Shown here piece by piece: positions 44,509 to 54,315 of a DNA stretch of 64,000 bases; positions within the stretch are counted from its first letter, which is position 1; every line of letters begins with the position of its first letter. Made by a program: the position numbers and the translations under genes. The notes under the pieces were generated by a model. The model searched no databases. It was given only the letters and a program-made list of their open reading frames with translations, and was not told where the DNA came from. The stretch covers positions 248,001 through 312,000 of the forward strand of contig JACKAK010000005.1 in the NCBI GenBank assembly GCA_020635115.1, in the 5' to 3' direction. The stretch comes from Halobacteriovoraceae bacterium. GTDB lineage: Bacteria > Bdellovibrionota > Bacteriovoracia > Bacteriovoracales > Bacteriovoracaceae.

Positions 44509-46179
44509 TTACTTAAAGGCCAAAAGTATTTGAATAGATCGACCTCGAATTCCTCTGATTTCGGCCAATAAATCAATGATCATTACTTTAGACTCATTTG
44601 AGAGTCTTTCTGTTTCAATAACATTTAGTTTCAATTTAGCTACGGTTTCTTTGAGTCCTTTAGAACGTTCAAAAAACTTGTTAAGATCTTCTCTATTTTT
44701 AGGATTCTGATATGTTCTCCCATTACTTTGAATTGCTTTATCCTTTATAAATTCAAGGCTGTCTTGATAGAAGATATGAGTCTTCAAAAATAGGGAAATT
44801 ACTTTTGATTCAGGATAGAGGTGAGAATTAAAATTTGTACCCAATTTTGTTCTGATAATGGCCATTTTATCAAGAATGTCAGAAATGGCCTCTAATTCAG
44901 TTGTGATTTTAATAACTTCTTGCCCCTCGTAAGATTGTGAAGAGGATAATTCTTTTTCCATCAAAGCAGAAACAAATTGGGACATTTCACGTTGTCTTCG
45001 GTCTGCGATATTCTCGAAGTTTTTAATTTTTGCTAAAATTTTTGCATCTTTATCACTCGTACAAAGATAATCATAAGTAAGTTTAAAAAAACGTTCCATT
45101 AAATACTGATATCGAATGATTTCTTTTGCTGAAACAACTAAGGCCACTCCAGGGAGCATCTTTTCAGGATTGCCCATCATATCCAGATGAGCTTCACTGT
45201 CATAAAAGTCCTTTTCTTCTTTAGGAAACAAATAATTTAATAATCCTTCAATTTGTTTTAGGCCAGGAAGACATACAATGACGGTTACAGAATTAAAAAT
45301 AGTGTAAGCAAGAGCAGAAATAACTCCTCTATCTGTAATACCTAAATTTGCAAATAAATCTATAACCTTATCATGGAAAATATATAATAAGGCAAACGAC
45401 CATATTCCTCCGACAAGATTGAATAACCCATGGCCAAAGGCCAGATGTCTAGCATTAAAATTTCCTCGATGTGAACTCAATATGGTGATTATTCCCCCAC
45501 CTAAATTTGTTCCTATGATTAATGCAAACAAAACATGCAATGGAACAGATATTTTTAACTCGGCCAAAGTAATGATAATGGCCATCATTGTAGATGATGA
45601 TCTTAGAATACATGAAAATGTAATTCCTACGATTATAATAATCAGTTGAGGTAAAAAATTGCCTGAAAAGAAAGAATAGTCGTTAATGTTGTAATTTTTT
45701 AGAATAATATTCAAGACTTCTACTAATACACCGAGTCCATAAAAAATAAGACCTAAAGAGAGTAAAAGTCGTCCAAACTGTTTAAGCTGATTATTTCTTG
45801 AAATCAAAGAAGGAAATGCACCCAATGCTATAAAGAAAAAGCTAAAAGTATCGGTATGAAAAGTGAAAATCCATGGTAGAAAAGCGCCACCGATATTTGC
45901 ACCAAGCACAACTCCCATTCCACTTCTAAAGGATATCAATCCTGCATTAAGTAGAAATACGGCCATTAAGGTTGTTGTCGTACTGCTTTGAACCATCGCA
46001 GTTATTAACAGCCCAGCGGCCATAGAATACAGAGGTTTGTGGGAAATTTTAATCGCTAATTTTTTGAAAAAATGATCAAAAATATATTGAGAGGCAAATG
46101 AGAGTTGCGCAATACCATAATGGAGCAGCCCAAGTGCACCGAAAGCGATAATTAAATTAATTATTCCAACTTCATTCAT
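44509..46179 (-). CDS. Na/Pi cotransporter family protein with PhoU-like C-terminus
   Basis: ATG 46179 is preferred over the longer frame from 46296, because the extra residues overlap the preceding gene and are not membrane-like. The 556-residue protein has two inverted membrane repeats with the QSS-type motifs (VQSSTTTT near 64-70 and LRSSSTMM in the second half), then a cytoplasmic helical PhoU-like domain from about 350. This is the NptA/YjbB arrangement for sodium-coupled phosphate transport. It begins five bases after the stop of the small upstream gene. Confidence 0.87.
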   Translation of the reverse strand: MNEVGIINLIIAFGALGLLHYGIAQLSFASQYIFDHFFKKLAIKISHKPLYSMAAGLLITAMVQSSTTTTLMAVFLLNAGLISFRSGMGVVLGANIGGAFLPWIFTFHTDTFSFFFIALGAFPSLISRNNQLKQFGRLLLSLGLIFYGLGVLVEVLNIILKNYNINDYSFFSGNFLPQLIIIIVGITFSCILRSSSTMMAIIITLAELKISVPLHVLFALIIGTNLGGGIITILSSHRGNFNARHLAFGHGLFNLVGGIWSFALLYIFHDKVIDLFANLGITDRGVISALAYTIFNSVTVIVCLPGLKQIEGLLNYLFPKEEKDFYDSEAHLDMMGNPEKMLPGVALVVSAKEIIRYQYLMERFFKLTYDYLCTSDKDAKILAKIKNFENIADRRQREMSQFVSALMEKELSSSQSYEGQEVIKITTELEAISDILDKMAIIRTKLGTNFNSHLYPESKVISLFLKTHIFYQDSLEFIKDKAIQSNGRTYQNPKNREDLNKFFERSKGLKETVAKLKLNVIETERLSNESKVMIIDLLAEIRGIRGRSIQILLAFK

Positions 46180-46184
46180 TGAAA

Positions 46185-46514
46185 TTAACTTGATGTTGCT
46201 TGCGCAAAAATAATTGGAATCACGATATAAATTATTGTATCTCTTATAAGATAGAAAACGAAAAAATAGAAAAAGGCCTTGGGACCTTTTTCCCACAATT
46301 TCTCAAGTCCCAAAACTTGTGCTTTTTTTGACATCGAAACCATGAACTTTGTCTTGCCACAATGCTTAATAAAGAAACCCATTCCTCCATCTACTTTATG
46401 ATCAATTCTTAAGCAAAGAGACTTTATAAAGTTCCAAACACCCAAAATGCACTGTGTATAAATATTTTGATTTTTCAAACAGATTAATTTTCCCATGTGG
46501 TTTACTACTATCAT
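46185..46514 (-). CDS. Small protein with a C-terminal membrane helix
   Basis: The 109-residue product is basic in its first half and ends in one hydrophobic helix (AFFYFFVFYLIRDTIIYIVIPIIF). A later ATG at codon 7 could be the start. It is five bases upstream of the phosphate transporter gene and probably co-transcribed. No family recognised. Confidence 0.5.
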   Translation of the reverse strand: MIVVNHMGKLICLKNQNIYTQCILGVWNFIKSLCLRIDHKVDGGMGFFIKHCGKTKFMVSMSKKAQVLGLEKLWEKGPKAFFYFFVFYLIRDTIIYIVIPIIFAQATSS

Positions 46515-46641
46515 AACTTCCTGCTACATGTCTACTTTCGCAAATAATGAAAACAAACAACTCGACGCGCAATTTGCCTCATCTACATTTCTATGACAAT
46601 CTTTCGAACTAGTTCTGATATATAAATGCTAAGGGATGTTT

Positions 46642-47559
46642 ATGTTAACTAAATTGCAAGTCATTAATCTGCCTTCAGGACTAGATACGGGGAAAAATGA
46701 AGGAGAAGTTTTTACTTTATCAACTTGTCAAAGGACGGTTGTTCTTGGACTAAATAATATGCCTCTTTATGGACTAAAAACAATCTGTAATGAAATGCAG
46801 GTATTTAATGGACAATCAGGATATCAGTACCTTTTAGAAATAATTTGTGGCCTTCAAAGTCGACTCACAGGAGAGAATGAAATTGTTTCCCAGGTTAAAG
46901 AGGCCTATGACAATTATAAAAAGTTACCCAAAAAAAATACCCATATAATGAGCATTATTGAAAAACTTCTCAAAGATGCCAAAGAGATTCGAACCAAGCA
47001 TCTTGTTGAAATAGGTCAGCAATCATATGCAGGAATAACAAAAAAAATCATTGACTCGCAAAATTACAATGGCCCGATTCTTATCCTGGGATCTGGTAAA
47101 TTGGCCAAAGATGTTCTAACTTCACTTTCAAAAAGAAATCACATCTACTTAAGTGCAAGGAATGAAATCAAAGTAAGAGAACTTTGCAATCTATTTTCTA
47201 TTGAATTTGTTGACTGGCGAGATATTGAACGATATCAATCTTTTCCTTATATTGTGAATACTATTGGTGCAGATGAGATAGTTTTTTATGATGAGTTTTT
47301 TGATGGATGGGATATTATTACGAATCCAAATAAGGCCTTTATTGATCTTGGGTCACCTTCAATCATTGAAACTCTACGGGGCCCAGAACAAGGGGTCCAT
47401 CTGCTTGAAGATGTGTTTAAATTTGGAAACCAATTGGATTCAAAGAAGGAAGTAAAAATAGGAATGGCCAAACAAGAAATTGAAAAACTGGTTTCAAAAC
47501 GACTGAACAGTTTCTCGGTTCATTATCCGTTTGGTTGGGAGGATTTGCATCTTGTCTAA
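46642..47559 (+). CDS. hemA: Glutamyl-tRNA reductase, short form
   Basis: ATG 46642 is six bases after AAGGG; ATG 46636 is also in frame. The catalytic Cys29 (TLSTCQRT), the GLQSRLTGENEIVSQVKEAY block and an NADPH-domain Gly motif (ILILGSGKLAKDV) identify HemA, which makes glutamate-1-semialdehyde from Glu-tRNA. At 305 residues it is about 110 shorter than usual: the first strand with the INHKTAP-like motif and most of the C-terminal dimerisation helices are missing. It is first of the heme operon; its stop overlaps hemC by 8 bases. Confidence 0.85.
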   Translation: MLTKLQVINLPSGLDTGKNEGEVFTLSTCQRTVVLGLNNMPLYGLKTICNEMQVFNGQSGYQYLLEIICGLQSRLTGENEIVSQVKEAYDNYKKLPKKNTHIMSIIEKLLKDAKEIRTKHLVEIGQQSYAGITKKIIDSQNYNGPILILGSGKLAKDVLTSLSKRNHIYLSARNEIKVRELCNLFSIEFVDWRDIERYQSFPYIVNTIGADEIVFYDEFFDGWDIITNPNKAFIDLGSPSIIETLRGPEQGVHLLEDVFKFGNQLDSKKEVKIGMAKQEIEKLVSKRLNSFSVHYPFGWEDLHLV

Positions 47560-49135
47560 AAAATATATTATAGGAACTAGGGGAAGTCTGCTCGCACTCA
47601 CTCAGTGTGGGCAAGTTAAAGTTGCACTTGAGCGTTTAACAGGTGAGCAGTTTGAGTTAAAAGTCATTAAAACCCAAGGCGATGAAGACACATCAAAACC
47701 ATTGTGGCAATTAGACGGAAAAGACTTTTTTACAAAAGAATTAGACATGGCCCTATTAAACGGAGAAGTTGATTTAGTTGTACATTCCTATAAGGACTTA
47801 GGAAGTGAGCGGCCCGAAGGTATAAAATTAGCAGCAGTAACAAAAAGAAGCTATGCTCATGATATTATGTTAGTTTCTCAGTCAGCAATAAATAAACTTG
47901 CAGACAAAGAGACATTTATAGTCGGAACAAGTTCTCCAAGACGTATTACAAATATTGAATCCTCTTTTGGTGAATATATTCCTGCTGGAGAAAAACTTAA
48001 AATAAAAACAAAAATGCTTCGAGGAAACGTAAATACACGAATTCAAAAACTCAGAGATGGAGAATTTGATGCTATCGTATTGGCCTTGGCCGGAATTGAA
48101 AGACTTGCAATTACTAAAGAATCAAGACAACAACTTATTCCATTACTCGATGGTCTAAATTTTATGGTGCTTCCCCAATCAACTTTTCCATCTGCTGCTT
48201 CACAAGGGGCCCTAGGGATAGAAATTCTCTCAACCAGAGAAGATAATGGAGAACTTTTAAATAAGCTTAAACTTATTCACCATACAGAAACAGAAGAATG
48301 TGTTTCGAGAGAGAGAAAATTGTTTAATAGCTATGGGGGTGGTTGCCATCTGGCCGTAGGTATAAATGTGAGAAAAATTAGCGGTGAATTTCTTCATATT
48401 GCGAAGGGTGAAATTGAAAGAGATGGAATAAAACAAAATATATCTGAAAATTATCTCGAAAATAGATTTGAAAAAAATGATCTACCAAAAAATTCTATGG
48501 CCTTCATAGGTATGCCTGCAAAAAGAGAAATTGATTTGTGCACTACTCACCATTTTCTTTTTGATGAAATGATTAAAAAGGATTCTATTGCTACTGAATT
48601 CACTAATAAGGATCATCATGTTTTTTTAACGACTGCACATGGAATAAATTCACTCAAAGAAGATTTTCCATATAAATCAATCTGGGGAGCAGGAACAAAA
48701 ACAATGAAATCTTTAGCAAAAAAAGGTTTTTGGACAAACGGATGTGCAGATGGTCTTGGAAGTGAAGAACTTAAAAATCTAGCAAATTCACAAACTATAC
48801 AGATCCTCACTCGATCTGATGATAATACCGGCTGGTCTGTTCTTACTAATTCTGAATCAATTTCTGATCTTGGACAGACTGTTGAAGTTTATGAAAGAAA
48901 AATTCTTGAAACCGATGAAGACTATAATAATCATTTAAAAAAATGCCGAGCTTTTTATTGGACGAGTTACCCACAGTTTGAAATTTACACAGATAAGTTT
49001 CCTGAAATCAAAGAATATCTTCACTTCTGTGGATTAGGTAAAACCTTTGAAACTTTTAAAAAACACAATCAAAAAGTGACACCCATATCTAGTATTGAAC
49101 ATTTTAAAAATTGGTTTGATCAAGCAATATCTTGA
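47552..49135 (+). CDS. hemCD: HemC-HemD fusion (porphobilinogen deaminase / uroporphyrinogen-III synthase)
   Basis: The start is most likely TTG 47552, eight to nine bases after GGGAGGA; a TTG at 47531 is the longer alternative. Residues 4-300 are HemC: GTRGSLLALTQ, HSYKDLGSERPEG with the catalytic Asp, RGNVNTRIQKL and the cofactor-binding Cys265 (YGGGCHLAVG). Residues about 345-520 resemble HemD (TVEVYERK, FCGLGKTF), which closes the ring to uroporphyrinogen III. The HemD part is weakly conserved, as is usual for that family. hemL follows by 16 bases. Confidence 0.88.
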   Translation: MSKKYIIGTRGSLLALTQCGQVKVALERLTGEQFELKVIKTQGDEDTSKPLWQLDGKDFFTKELDMALLNGEVDLVVHSYKDLGSERPEGIKLAAVTKRSYAHDIMLVSQSAINKLADKETFIVGTSSPRRITNIESSFGEYIPAGEKLKIKTKMLRGNVNTRIQKLRDGEFDAIVLALAGIERLAITKESRQQLIPLLDGLNFMVLPQSTFPSAASQGALGIEILSTREDNGELLNKLKLIHHTETEECVSRERKLFNSYGGGCHLAVGINVRKISGEFLHIAKGEIERDGIKQNISENYLENRFEKNDLPKNSMAFIGMPAKREIDLCTTHHFLFDEMIKKDSIATEFTNKDHHVFLTTAHGINSLKEDFPYKSIWGAGTKTMKSLAKKGFWTNGCADGLGSEELKNLANSQTIQILTRSDDNTGWSVLTNSESISDLGQTVEVYERKILETDEDYNNHLKKCRAFYWTSYPQFEIYTDKFPEIKEYLHFCGLGKTFETFKKHNQKVTPISSIEHFKNWFDQAIS

Positions 49136-49151
49136 AAACTTTGGAGAAATC

Positions 49152-50432
49152 ATGAACAAAATACCAAGTGACCAAAATGAATTATTTGAACTTTCTAAAA
49201 TGATTGTACCAGGTGGAGTTCATTCACCAGTTCGATCCTTTAAAGGTTTACATACAACTCCACGATTTATTGAAAAGGCCCAAGGCGCTTACATTTTCGA
49301 TACTGAAGGTAACTCCTATATCGATTTTTGTATGTCTTTTGGGCCCTTAATTCTAGGACATAAAGACGAAACAGTTGAAGAAAAACTTGTTGATGCTCTA
49401 AAAAACGGATGGAGTTATGGAGCGTGTGAACCCTATTCATTAAAGCTCGCAGGACTCATCGTTGAAAAAATTCCTTTTATTGATCAAATTCGTTTTGTTA
49501 ATTCTGGAACTGAAGCAGTTATGACGGCCCTTAGACTCGCTAGAGGTGTTACAAATAAATCAAAAATATTAAAATTCAACGGCTGTTATCATGGACATGT
49601 TGACTCGATGTTAATTAAGGCAGGCTCAGGATTGGCCGGTAGTGCAGAGGCCTCCTCTGCTGGAATTCCTGAGAGTATTGCGAAAGATACACTCATTTTG
49701 GAACTTGGAGATGTAGATGGTGTCAGAGAATGTTTCGAACGAAACGGCAATGATATTGCCGCCATTATCATTGAGCCACTTCCGGCCAATAATGGACTAC
49801 TTATTCAAGATGTAGAGTTTTTAGAATTTCTCAGAGAGATAACTATAGCAAATAAATCATTGTTGATCTTTGATGAAGTCATTTCAGGATTCAGACTAGG
49901 TTTTGGAGGGATGGCCCAAACAACGGGAATAACACCAGATATCGTTACTTATGGGAAAGTAATTGGAGGAGGACTTCCAGTGGGTGCAGTCGCTGCGAAA
50001 AAAGAGATCATGTCTCATCTAGCTCCAATTGGAACCGTTTACCAGGCCGGAACTCTAAGTGCAAACCCTCTTGCGATGGTTGGGGGGCTTGCGACTCTTG
50101 AAAAACTTGATGATGAATTTTACAAGAATTTAGAAGAAAAAACCCAACGTCTCAAAGAAATATTCTTAGATTGGCTTCAGAACTATAAAAATGGTGTGTT
50201 CTCTCATTTTGAGTTCATCAGTAAAAGTTCTCTGTTTTGGATTGTGCCAAAAAATAATATTAGAAAAGTAAGTGACATTCCCTCTAACCTCACGGAGTTA
50301 TTTGCACCTCTATTTGAAGAACTCTTAACTCGGGGAATTTATCTATCTCCTAACGCATATGAAGTTGGATTTATGAGTGCCTCTCATAATGATTTGGTTT
50401 TAGATGATCTCAGAAAGAGATTATGGAGCTAA
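49152..50432 (+). CDS. hemL: Glutamate-1-semialdehyde 2,1-aminomutase
   Basis: ATG 49152 has TTGGAGA upstream and gives 426 residues, the usual length. Typical blocks are VPGGVHSPVRSFKG, RFVNSGTEAVMTALRLARG, NGCYHGHVDS, IFDEVISGFR and the PLP-binding Lys269 in YGKVIGGGLPVGA. It makes 5-aminolevulinate, the product of the hemA-hemL route. The start of the kinase gene overlaps its end by 10 bases. Confidence 0.96.
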   Translation: MNKIPSDQNELFELSKMIVPGGVHSPVRSFKGLHTTPRFIEKAQGAYIFDTEGNSYIDFCMSFGPLILGHKDETVEEKLVDALKNGWSYGACEPYSLKLAGLIVEKIPFIDQIRFVNSGTEAVMTALRLARGVTNKSKILKFNGCYHGHVDSMLIKAGSGLAGSAEASSAGIPESIAKDTLILELGDVDGVRECFERNGNDIAAIIIEPLPANNGLLIQDVEFLEFLREITIANKSLLIFDEVISGFRLGFGGMAQTTGITPDIVTYGKVIGGGLPVGAVAAKKEIMSHLAPIGTVYQAGTLSANPLAMVGGLATLEKLDDEFYKNLEEKTQRLKEIFLDWLQNYKNGVFSHFEFISKSSLFWIVPKNNIRKVSDIPSNLTELFAPLFEELLTRGIYLSPNAYEVGFMSASHNDLVLDDLRKRLWS

Positions 50433-51334
50433 ACAAGCAAAAAATTGATACTATTCAACTTCTGGCCATTGCTTGGTCATTTTTTCTCTTCCTCCTGGGT
50501 GGATGGTGGATATATTTACTCTTTTCTTTGGGAGATGCACTTAAACGTTTAGCAGAAATCGACTCATCAACTTTCAATTACGATCGTTTTACCTGGATGA
50601 TAAAATGGGAAGGGGGGGTTTTTTTCGCGGCCATCCTAATCATATCGATTGCTCTTTTTTATCTGATTCAACAGGACCGAATGCGTAATAAGTCTATCCA
50701 GAAGTTTTTTGCGGCCATGACCCATGAGCTTAAAACACCTCTGGCAAGTGTGAGGCTACAGGCCGAGGTTTTGGAGGATACAAAAGACCAGGAGCAAACT
50801 AAAAAGCTTATCAATCGTCTGATAGATGATACTAAAAATTTAGAAACTCAGCTCGATAAAGTCTTACAACTCTCACGATTAGAACTTGATGGAAATTTCA
50901 ACCTTGTAAAAGTTGAAGTTAATAGTCTAATTGAATTATTTCATAAAAGATGGGCCCCTGAAATTAACGTTCAAATGGTGCATTCAGACAATAAGAATTT
51001 ACTTCTTAATGTAGATGAATTTGCATTAGAGCTTATTTTTAGAAACCTTTTCGAAAATACTAAACGCTATTCTCAGGAAAAGAAATGTAAAATAGAATTA
51101 AAAACAGACAATAACTTCAACAGAATTTTCTACACAGATAGTGGTGATTTTAAAGGTGAAAAAGATCAAATTGGCACTCTTTTTTACAAACATAATTCAA
51201 AAAAAGGTTCAGGAATTGGGCTCTATCTTATAGATAAACTCATGTCAAAAATGCATGGTGATATGAAGATTAAAAATTATTCTCCCTTTTGTGTTGAACT
51301 CATTTTTCCAAAGTCCACAGGGGCCAGTTTATGA
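50423..51334 (+). CDS. Sensor histidine kinase inside the heme operon
   Basis: The 303-residue protein has two membrane helices (about 13-34 and 64-84) around a short periplasmic loop of about 28 residues. There is no PAS or HAMP. The DHp domain has MTHELKTPLASVR with His101, and the ATP domain has an N-box (RNLFENTKRYS) and G-box (GSGIGLYLIDKLM). So it is a complete kinase with minimal sensing part, suggesting a signal in or near the membrane. It overlaps hemL by 10 bases and the regulator gene by 4, so it is made together with heme enzymes. Confidence 0.92.
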   Translation: MELNKQKIDTIQLLAIAWSFFLFLLGGWWIYLLFSLGDALKRLAEIDSSTFNYDRFTWMIKWEGGVFFAAILIISIALFYLIQQDRMRNKSIQKFFAAMTHELKTPLASVRLQAEVLEDTKDQEQTKKLINRLIDDTKNLETQLDKVLQLSRLELDGNFNLVKVEVNSLIELFHKRWAPEINVQMVHSDNKNLLLNVDEFALELIFRNLFENTKRYSQEKKCKIELKTDNNFNRIFYTDSGDFKGEKDQIGTLFYKHNSKKGSGIGLYLIDKLMSKMHGDMKIKNYSPFCVELIFPKSTGASL

Positions 51335-52035
51335 TGATGACCAAAGTTCTCATTGTAGAGGATGAAACAAATCTAGGAGCAACATTAAAAGAGTACTTGA
51401 AGACACTCGAGTACGATACCTTTTGGGCCGATACTGTTTCAAATGCCAAAGAATTATTTAAAAGTGAGGATCCAAATATTGTATTGATGGACATCGGACT
51501 GCCCGATGGGAATGGATTAGATCTTGCAAGAGAATTCAGAAATCAAAGAAAGGATTTTGCGTTATTATTTTTATCAGCACTTAATGATCCTCAAACTAAA
51601 GTTGAAGGGCTTGAAATTGGAGCTGAAGATTACATTACGAAACCTTTTGCCTTAAAAGAGTTAGTACTTAGGCTCAATAAAATTTTAGGCCAGCAAGCTC
51701 AGGCCTATGAATTGCCAAAAGAGCTCATTTTTGGGCCCTTAAAAATTTGGTTCAAGAAATATGAAGTTCAAGATGCCCATGGTGAAATTATACCTCTTTC
51801 ACAAAAAGAGTGTGCTATTTTACAACTACTTTATAAAGAAAAAGGAAATGTCTTGTCTCGTGAAGAAATCATCGAAAACATTTGGTCTATTAACGATAGT
51901 TATCCATCAAATCGTACAGTTGATAATTATATTGTTAAATTGCGAAAATGGTGTGAGACAGATGAACATAAAAATCTTGAAATTCAAAGTGTAAGAAGTA
52001 TTGGATATAAATTAATTATAAAAGAGGATGAGTAA
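51331..52035 (+). CDS. OmpR/PhoB-type response regulator inside the heme operon
   Basis: The 234-residue protein has a receiver with VEDE (10-13), phospho-acceptor Asp54 (LMDIGLPDGNG) and ITKPFA, followed by a winged-helix DNA-binding domain (from about residue 130: LSQKECAILQLLYKEKGNVL, RTVDNYIVKLRKW). It overlaps the kinase gene by 4 bases and hemE by one (TAATG). It very likely controls genes, perhaps this operon, in answer to the neighbouring kinase. Confidence 0.94.
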   Translation: MMMTKVLIVEDETNLGATLKEYLKTLEYDTFWADTVSNAKELFKSEDPNIVLMDIGLPDGNGLDLAREFRNQRKDFALLFLSALNDPQTKVEGLEIGAEDYITKPFALKELVLRLNKILGQQAQAYELPKELIFGPLKIWFKKYEVQDAHGEIIPLSQKECAILQLLYKEKGNVLSREEIIENIWSINDSYPSNRTVDNYIVKLRKWCETDEHKNLEIQSVRSIGYKLIIKEDE

Positions 52036-53078
52036 TGGGATTATTTGAAGAGAGATTAAAAAATGCAAATGGAAAAACTCAAATACCTGTGTGGTTTATG
52101 AGACAGGCCGGACGCTATCATGATCACTACCAGAACATTAAAAAAAATTCAGATTTTATGACGATGTGTAAAAATCCAGAACTTGCTTGTGAAGTGACAA
52201 TGGGCCCAATTGATGAGTTCGATTTTGATGCTGCCATTTTGTTTTCAGATTTACTCTTTCCATTAGAACAATTAAATCTAGGTCTCAACTATTTACAAGG
52301 CCCACCAAGGCTGTCAACGCATCTTCAAACAATGGAAGATTTGAAAAAAATTGAAGTTACTGAAAATTCAGGAATATTTTATAAATTTCAAAAAACAGCT
52401 TGTGAGTTATTGAGAAATAGACTCCCACAAAATAAAACACTGCTTGGTTTTGTGGGTGCTCCCTTTACCCTTTATACTTACGCTGTTGAAGGGTCACATT
52501 CAGGAAACCTTGTGAGTTCAAAAATAGGATTTGACGATGGAAGATTTCAGTCTTTCATGGAAGTTCTCATCCCTGAACTCGTTCAGGAAATGTCTTTACA
52601 AGCACAAGGCGGGGCAGATGCAATCTGTTTATTTGATACAGCTGTAGGAGAACTAGATTTATCACAATTTAAAGAGTTTGCTCTTCCAACAATAAAAAAT
52701 GTATCTCAACAATTCAAAAAACTCCATCCTGACAAGAAAATAGTTTATTATTCTAAGCATACTCATTTAGACTACTTAAATGCTATTGAAGATAAGAACA
52801 TTGATGTACTAGGAATTGATTGGCGAGTAAATCTCTCTCAAGCGTTGAATGAACTTGGTGATCGCTATTATATACAGGGAAATATTGATCCTGTGACTCT
52901 TCACAGAGATTGGATACATATTCAGAAAAAACTAGATGATACCTGGAATCAACTTCAGAAAGAAAACGTGAATTTTTCAAAGTGGATTTGTGGTTTAGGA
53001 CATGGAGTTCTTCAACATACTCCAAAAGAAAATGTAAAAAAAGCTGTTGAGTATATACATAATAACTTTCATTATTAA
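52035..53078 (+). CDS. hemE: Uroporphyrinogen decarboxylase
   Basis: The 347-residue enzyme shows PVWFMRQAGRY (the substrate-binding Arg motif), ILFSDLLFPLEQL with its Asp, GFVGAPFTLYTYAVEG and the late motif NIDPVTL. It turns uroporphyrinogen III into coproporphyrinogen III. Start overlaps the regulator stop by one base; hemN starts three bases after its stop. Confidence 0.95.
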   Translation: MGLFEERLKNANGKTQIPVWFMRQAGRYHDHYQNIKKNSDFMTMCKNPELACEVTMGPIDEFDFDAAILFSDLLFPLEQLNLGLNYLQGPPRLSTHLQTMEDLKKIEVTENSGIFYKFQKTACELLRNRLPQNKTLLGFVGAPFTLYTYAVEGSHSGNLVSSKIGFDDGRFQSFMEVLIPELVQEMSLQAQGGADAICLFDTAVGELDLSQFKEFALPTIKNVSQQFKKLHPDKKIVYYSKHTHLDYLNAIEDKNIDVLGIDWRVNLSQALNELGDRYYIQGNIDPVTLHRDWIHIQKKLDDTWNQLQKENVNFSKWICGLGHGVLQHTPKENVKKAVEYIHNNFHY

Positions 53079-53081
53079 GAC

Positions 53082-54260
53082 ATGGATATAAAAAAAGAGC
53101 TTATAGAGTCACTCTCTATCGTCGGAAGATTTTCGAATTACCCCCTTGTGAGTCAGTGGAATAATCAAGCTGATTCACATCTGTGGTTAAAATCAATAGA
53201 AAATGAGATTAAACTTGAAAATGAGTTTGATCTCTATCTTCACATTCCATTTTGCGAGACACTTTGTACTTTTTGTGGCTGTAATATTAATGTAACCAAA
53301 GATCATCTTTTGGTTGAACATTTTTTATCTTCTATTGAGCGTGAAACTCTTTTTTATTCAAATTTGGGTAGACCTCAGCTTAAGAATCTTTTTTTAGGAG
53401 GAGGGACTCCAAATTTTCTAAATCCAACTGAACTTAAGATACTCATGAATTCATTGATTAAATTAGGATTGTATCAGGATACCCAAATCCACATGGAACT
53501 AGATCCTCGCTTTATTGATCATGATCTTTCTCATTTTCTAATGGACTACAATGTTCAGAATGTGTCCATGGGAGTGCAAGATTTTAATCAATTAGTGCTT
53601 ACAAACGTTAATCGTCCTCAAAAATTTCAGCAAATAAAAGAGGCCCTAGATCTACTTAGAGAACATAATGTCAAACATATCAATCTAGATTTTATATATG
53701 GTCTCCCCTATCAAACTCCAGAGTCACTCATCCACACAATGGGCCGAAACTGGGAACTGAAACCAGACAGCGTCACACTCTACCCTTTTTTCAATGTACC
53801 CTGGCAGACTAAGGGGAAAAACGCATTTGGTGAGGGTAAAGAATTTCCAGCTGAGCAATTAGTAGAAATGCAACTGGCCTGTCACAATACGTTGAGAGAG
53901 CTTAGCTATGAGCTCATTAGCTTTGGCCATTATGTGCATAAACATTCAAAAAGATATCAACTTTATTTAAATCAACAGTTATCAAGAACCTATATGGGAC
54001 ATTACCCAAATCGCTCAGAGATTCTGATTCCTCTTGGGCCTTCGGCCATTGGACACACAAAAGATGTACTCATTCAAAATACAAGGGCCTACCCAAAATA
54101 TTTGTCCATGCTTGAACATGATAACTGGCCAATTGAAAGAACTCACTCTCGAAACGAAGAAGAATACAATAAAAGTAAATTATTTGAAAAATTAAGCTGC
54201 AATATCACAAAAACTCAATCAGAGCGTCTCCTGCTTAAGAAAGCTTTATCTCTCTTGTAG
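53082..54260 (+). CDS. hemN: Oxygen-independent coproporphyrinogen III oxidase (radical SAM)
   Basis: The 392-residue protein has the radical SAM cluster motif CETLCTFCGCN (C-x3-C-x2-C plus the extra Cys typical of true HemN), preceded by LYLHIPF and followed by LFLGGGTPNFL. It decarboxylates coproporphyrinogen III without oxygen. It is shorter than E. coli HemN (457), with part of the N- and C-terminal regions reduced. The CGC extra Cys argues against a HemW-type heme chaperone. Last gene of the operon; no terminator hairpin was seen before the insertion sequence. Confidence 0.88.
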   Translation: MDIKKELIESLSIVGRFSNYPLVSQWNNQADSHLWLKSIENEIKLENEFDLYLHIPFCETLCTFCGCNINVTKDHLLVEHFLSSIERETLFYSNLGRPQLKNLFLGGGTPNFLNPTELKILMNSLIKLGLYQDTQIHMELDPRFIDHDLSHFLMDYNVQNVSMGVQDFNQLVLTNVNRPQKFQQIKEALDLLREHNVKHINLDFIYGLPYQTPESLIHTMGRNWELKPDSVTLYPFFNVPWQTKGKNAFGEGKEFPAEQLVEMQLACHNTLRELSYELISFGHYVHKHSKRYQLYLNQQLSRTYMGHYPNRSEILIPLGPSAIGHTKDVLIQNTRAYPKYLSMLEHDNWPIERTHSRNEEEYNKSKLFEKLSCNITKTQSERLLLKKALSLL

Positions 54261-54315
54261 AAGATGAATCATTCTCCCTTACGAATTCATAGACAATAGC
54301 AATCAGAAATATCAA

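Noticed and set aside
53082..54260. HemW-type heme chaperone instead of hemN
   Set aside because: The extra Cys in CTFCGCN and the position at the end of a heme operon favour HemN.
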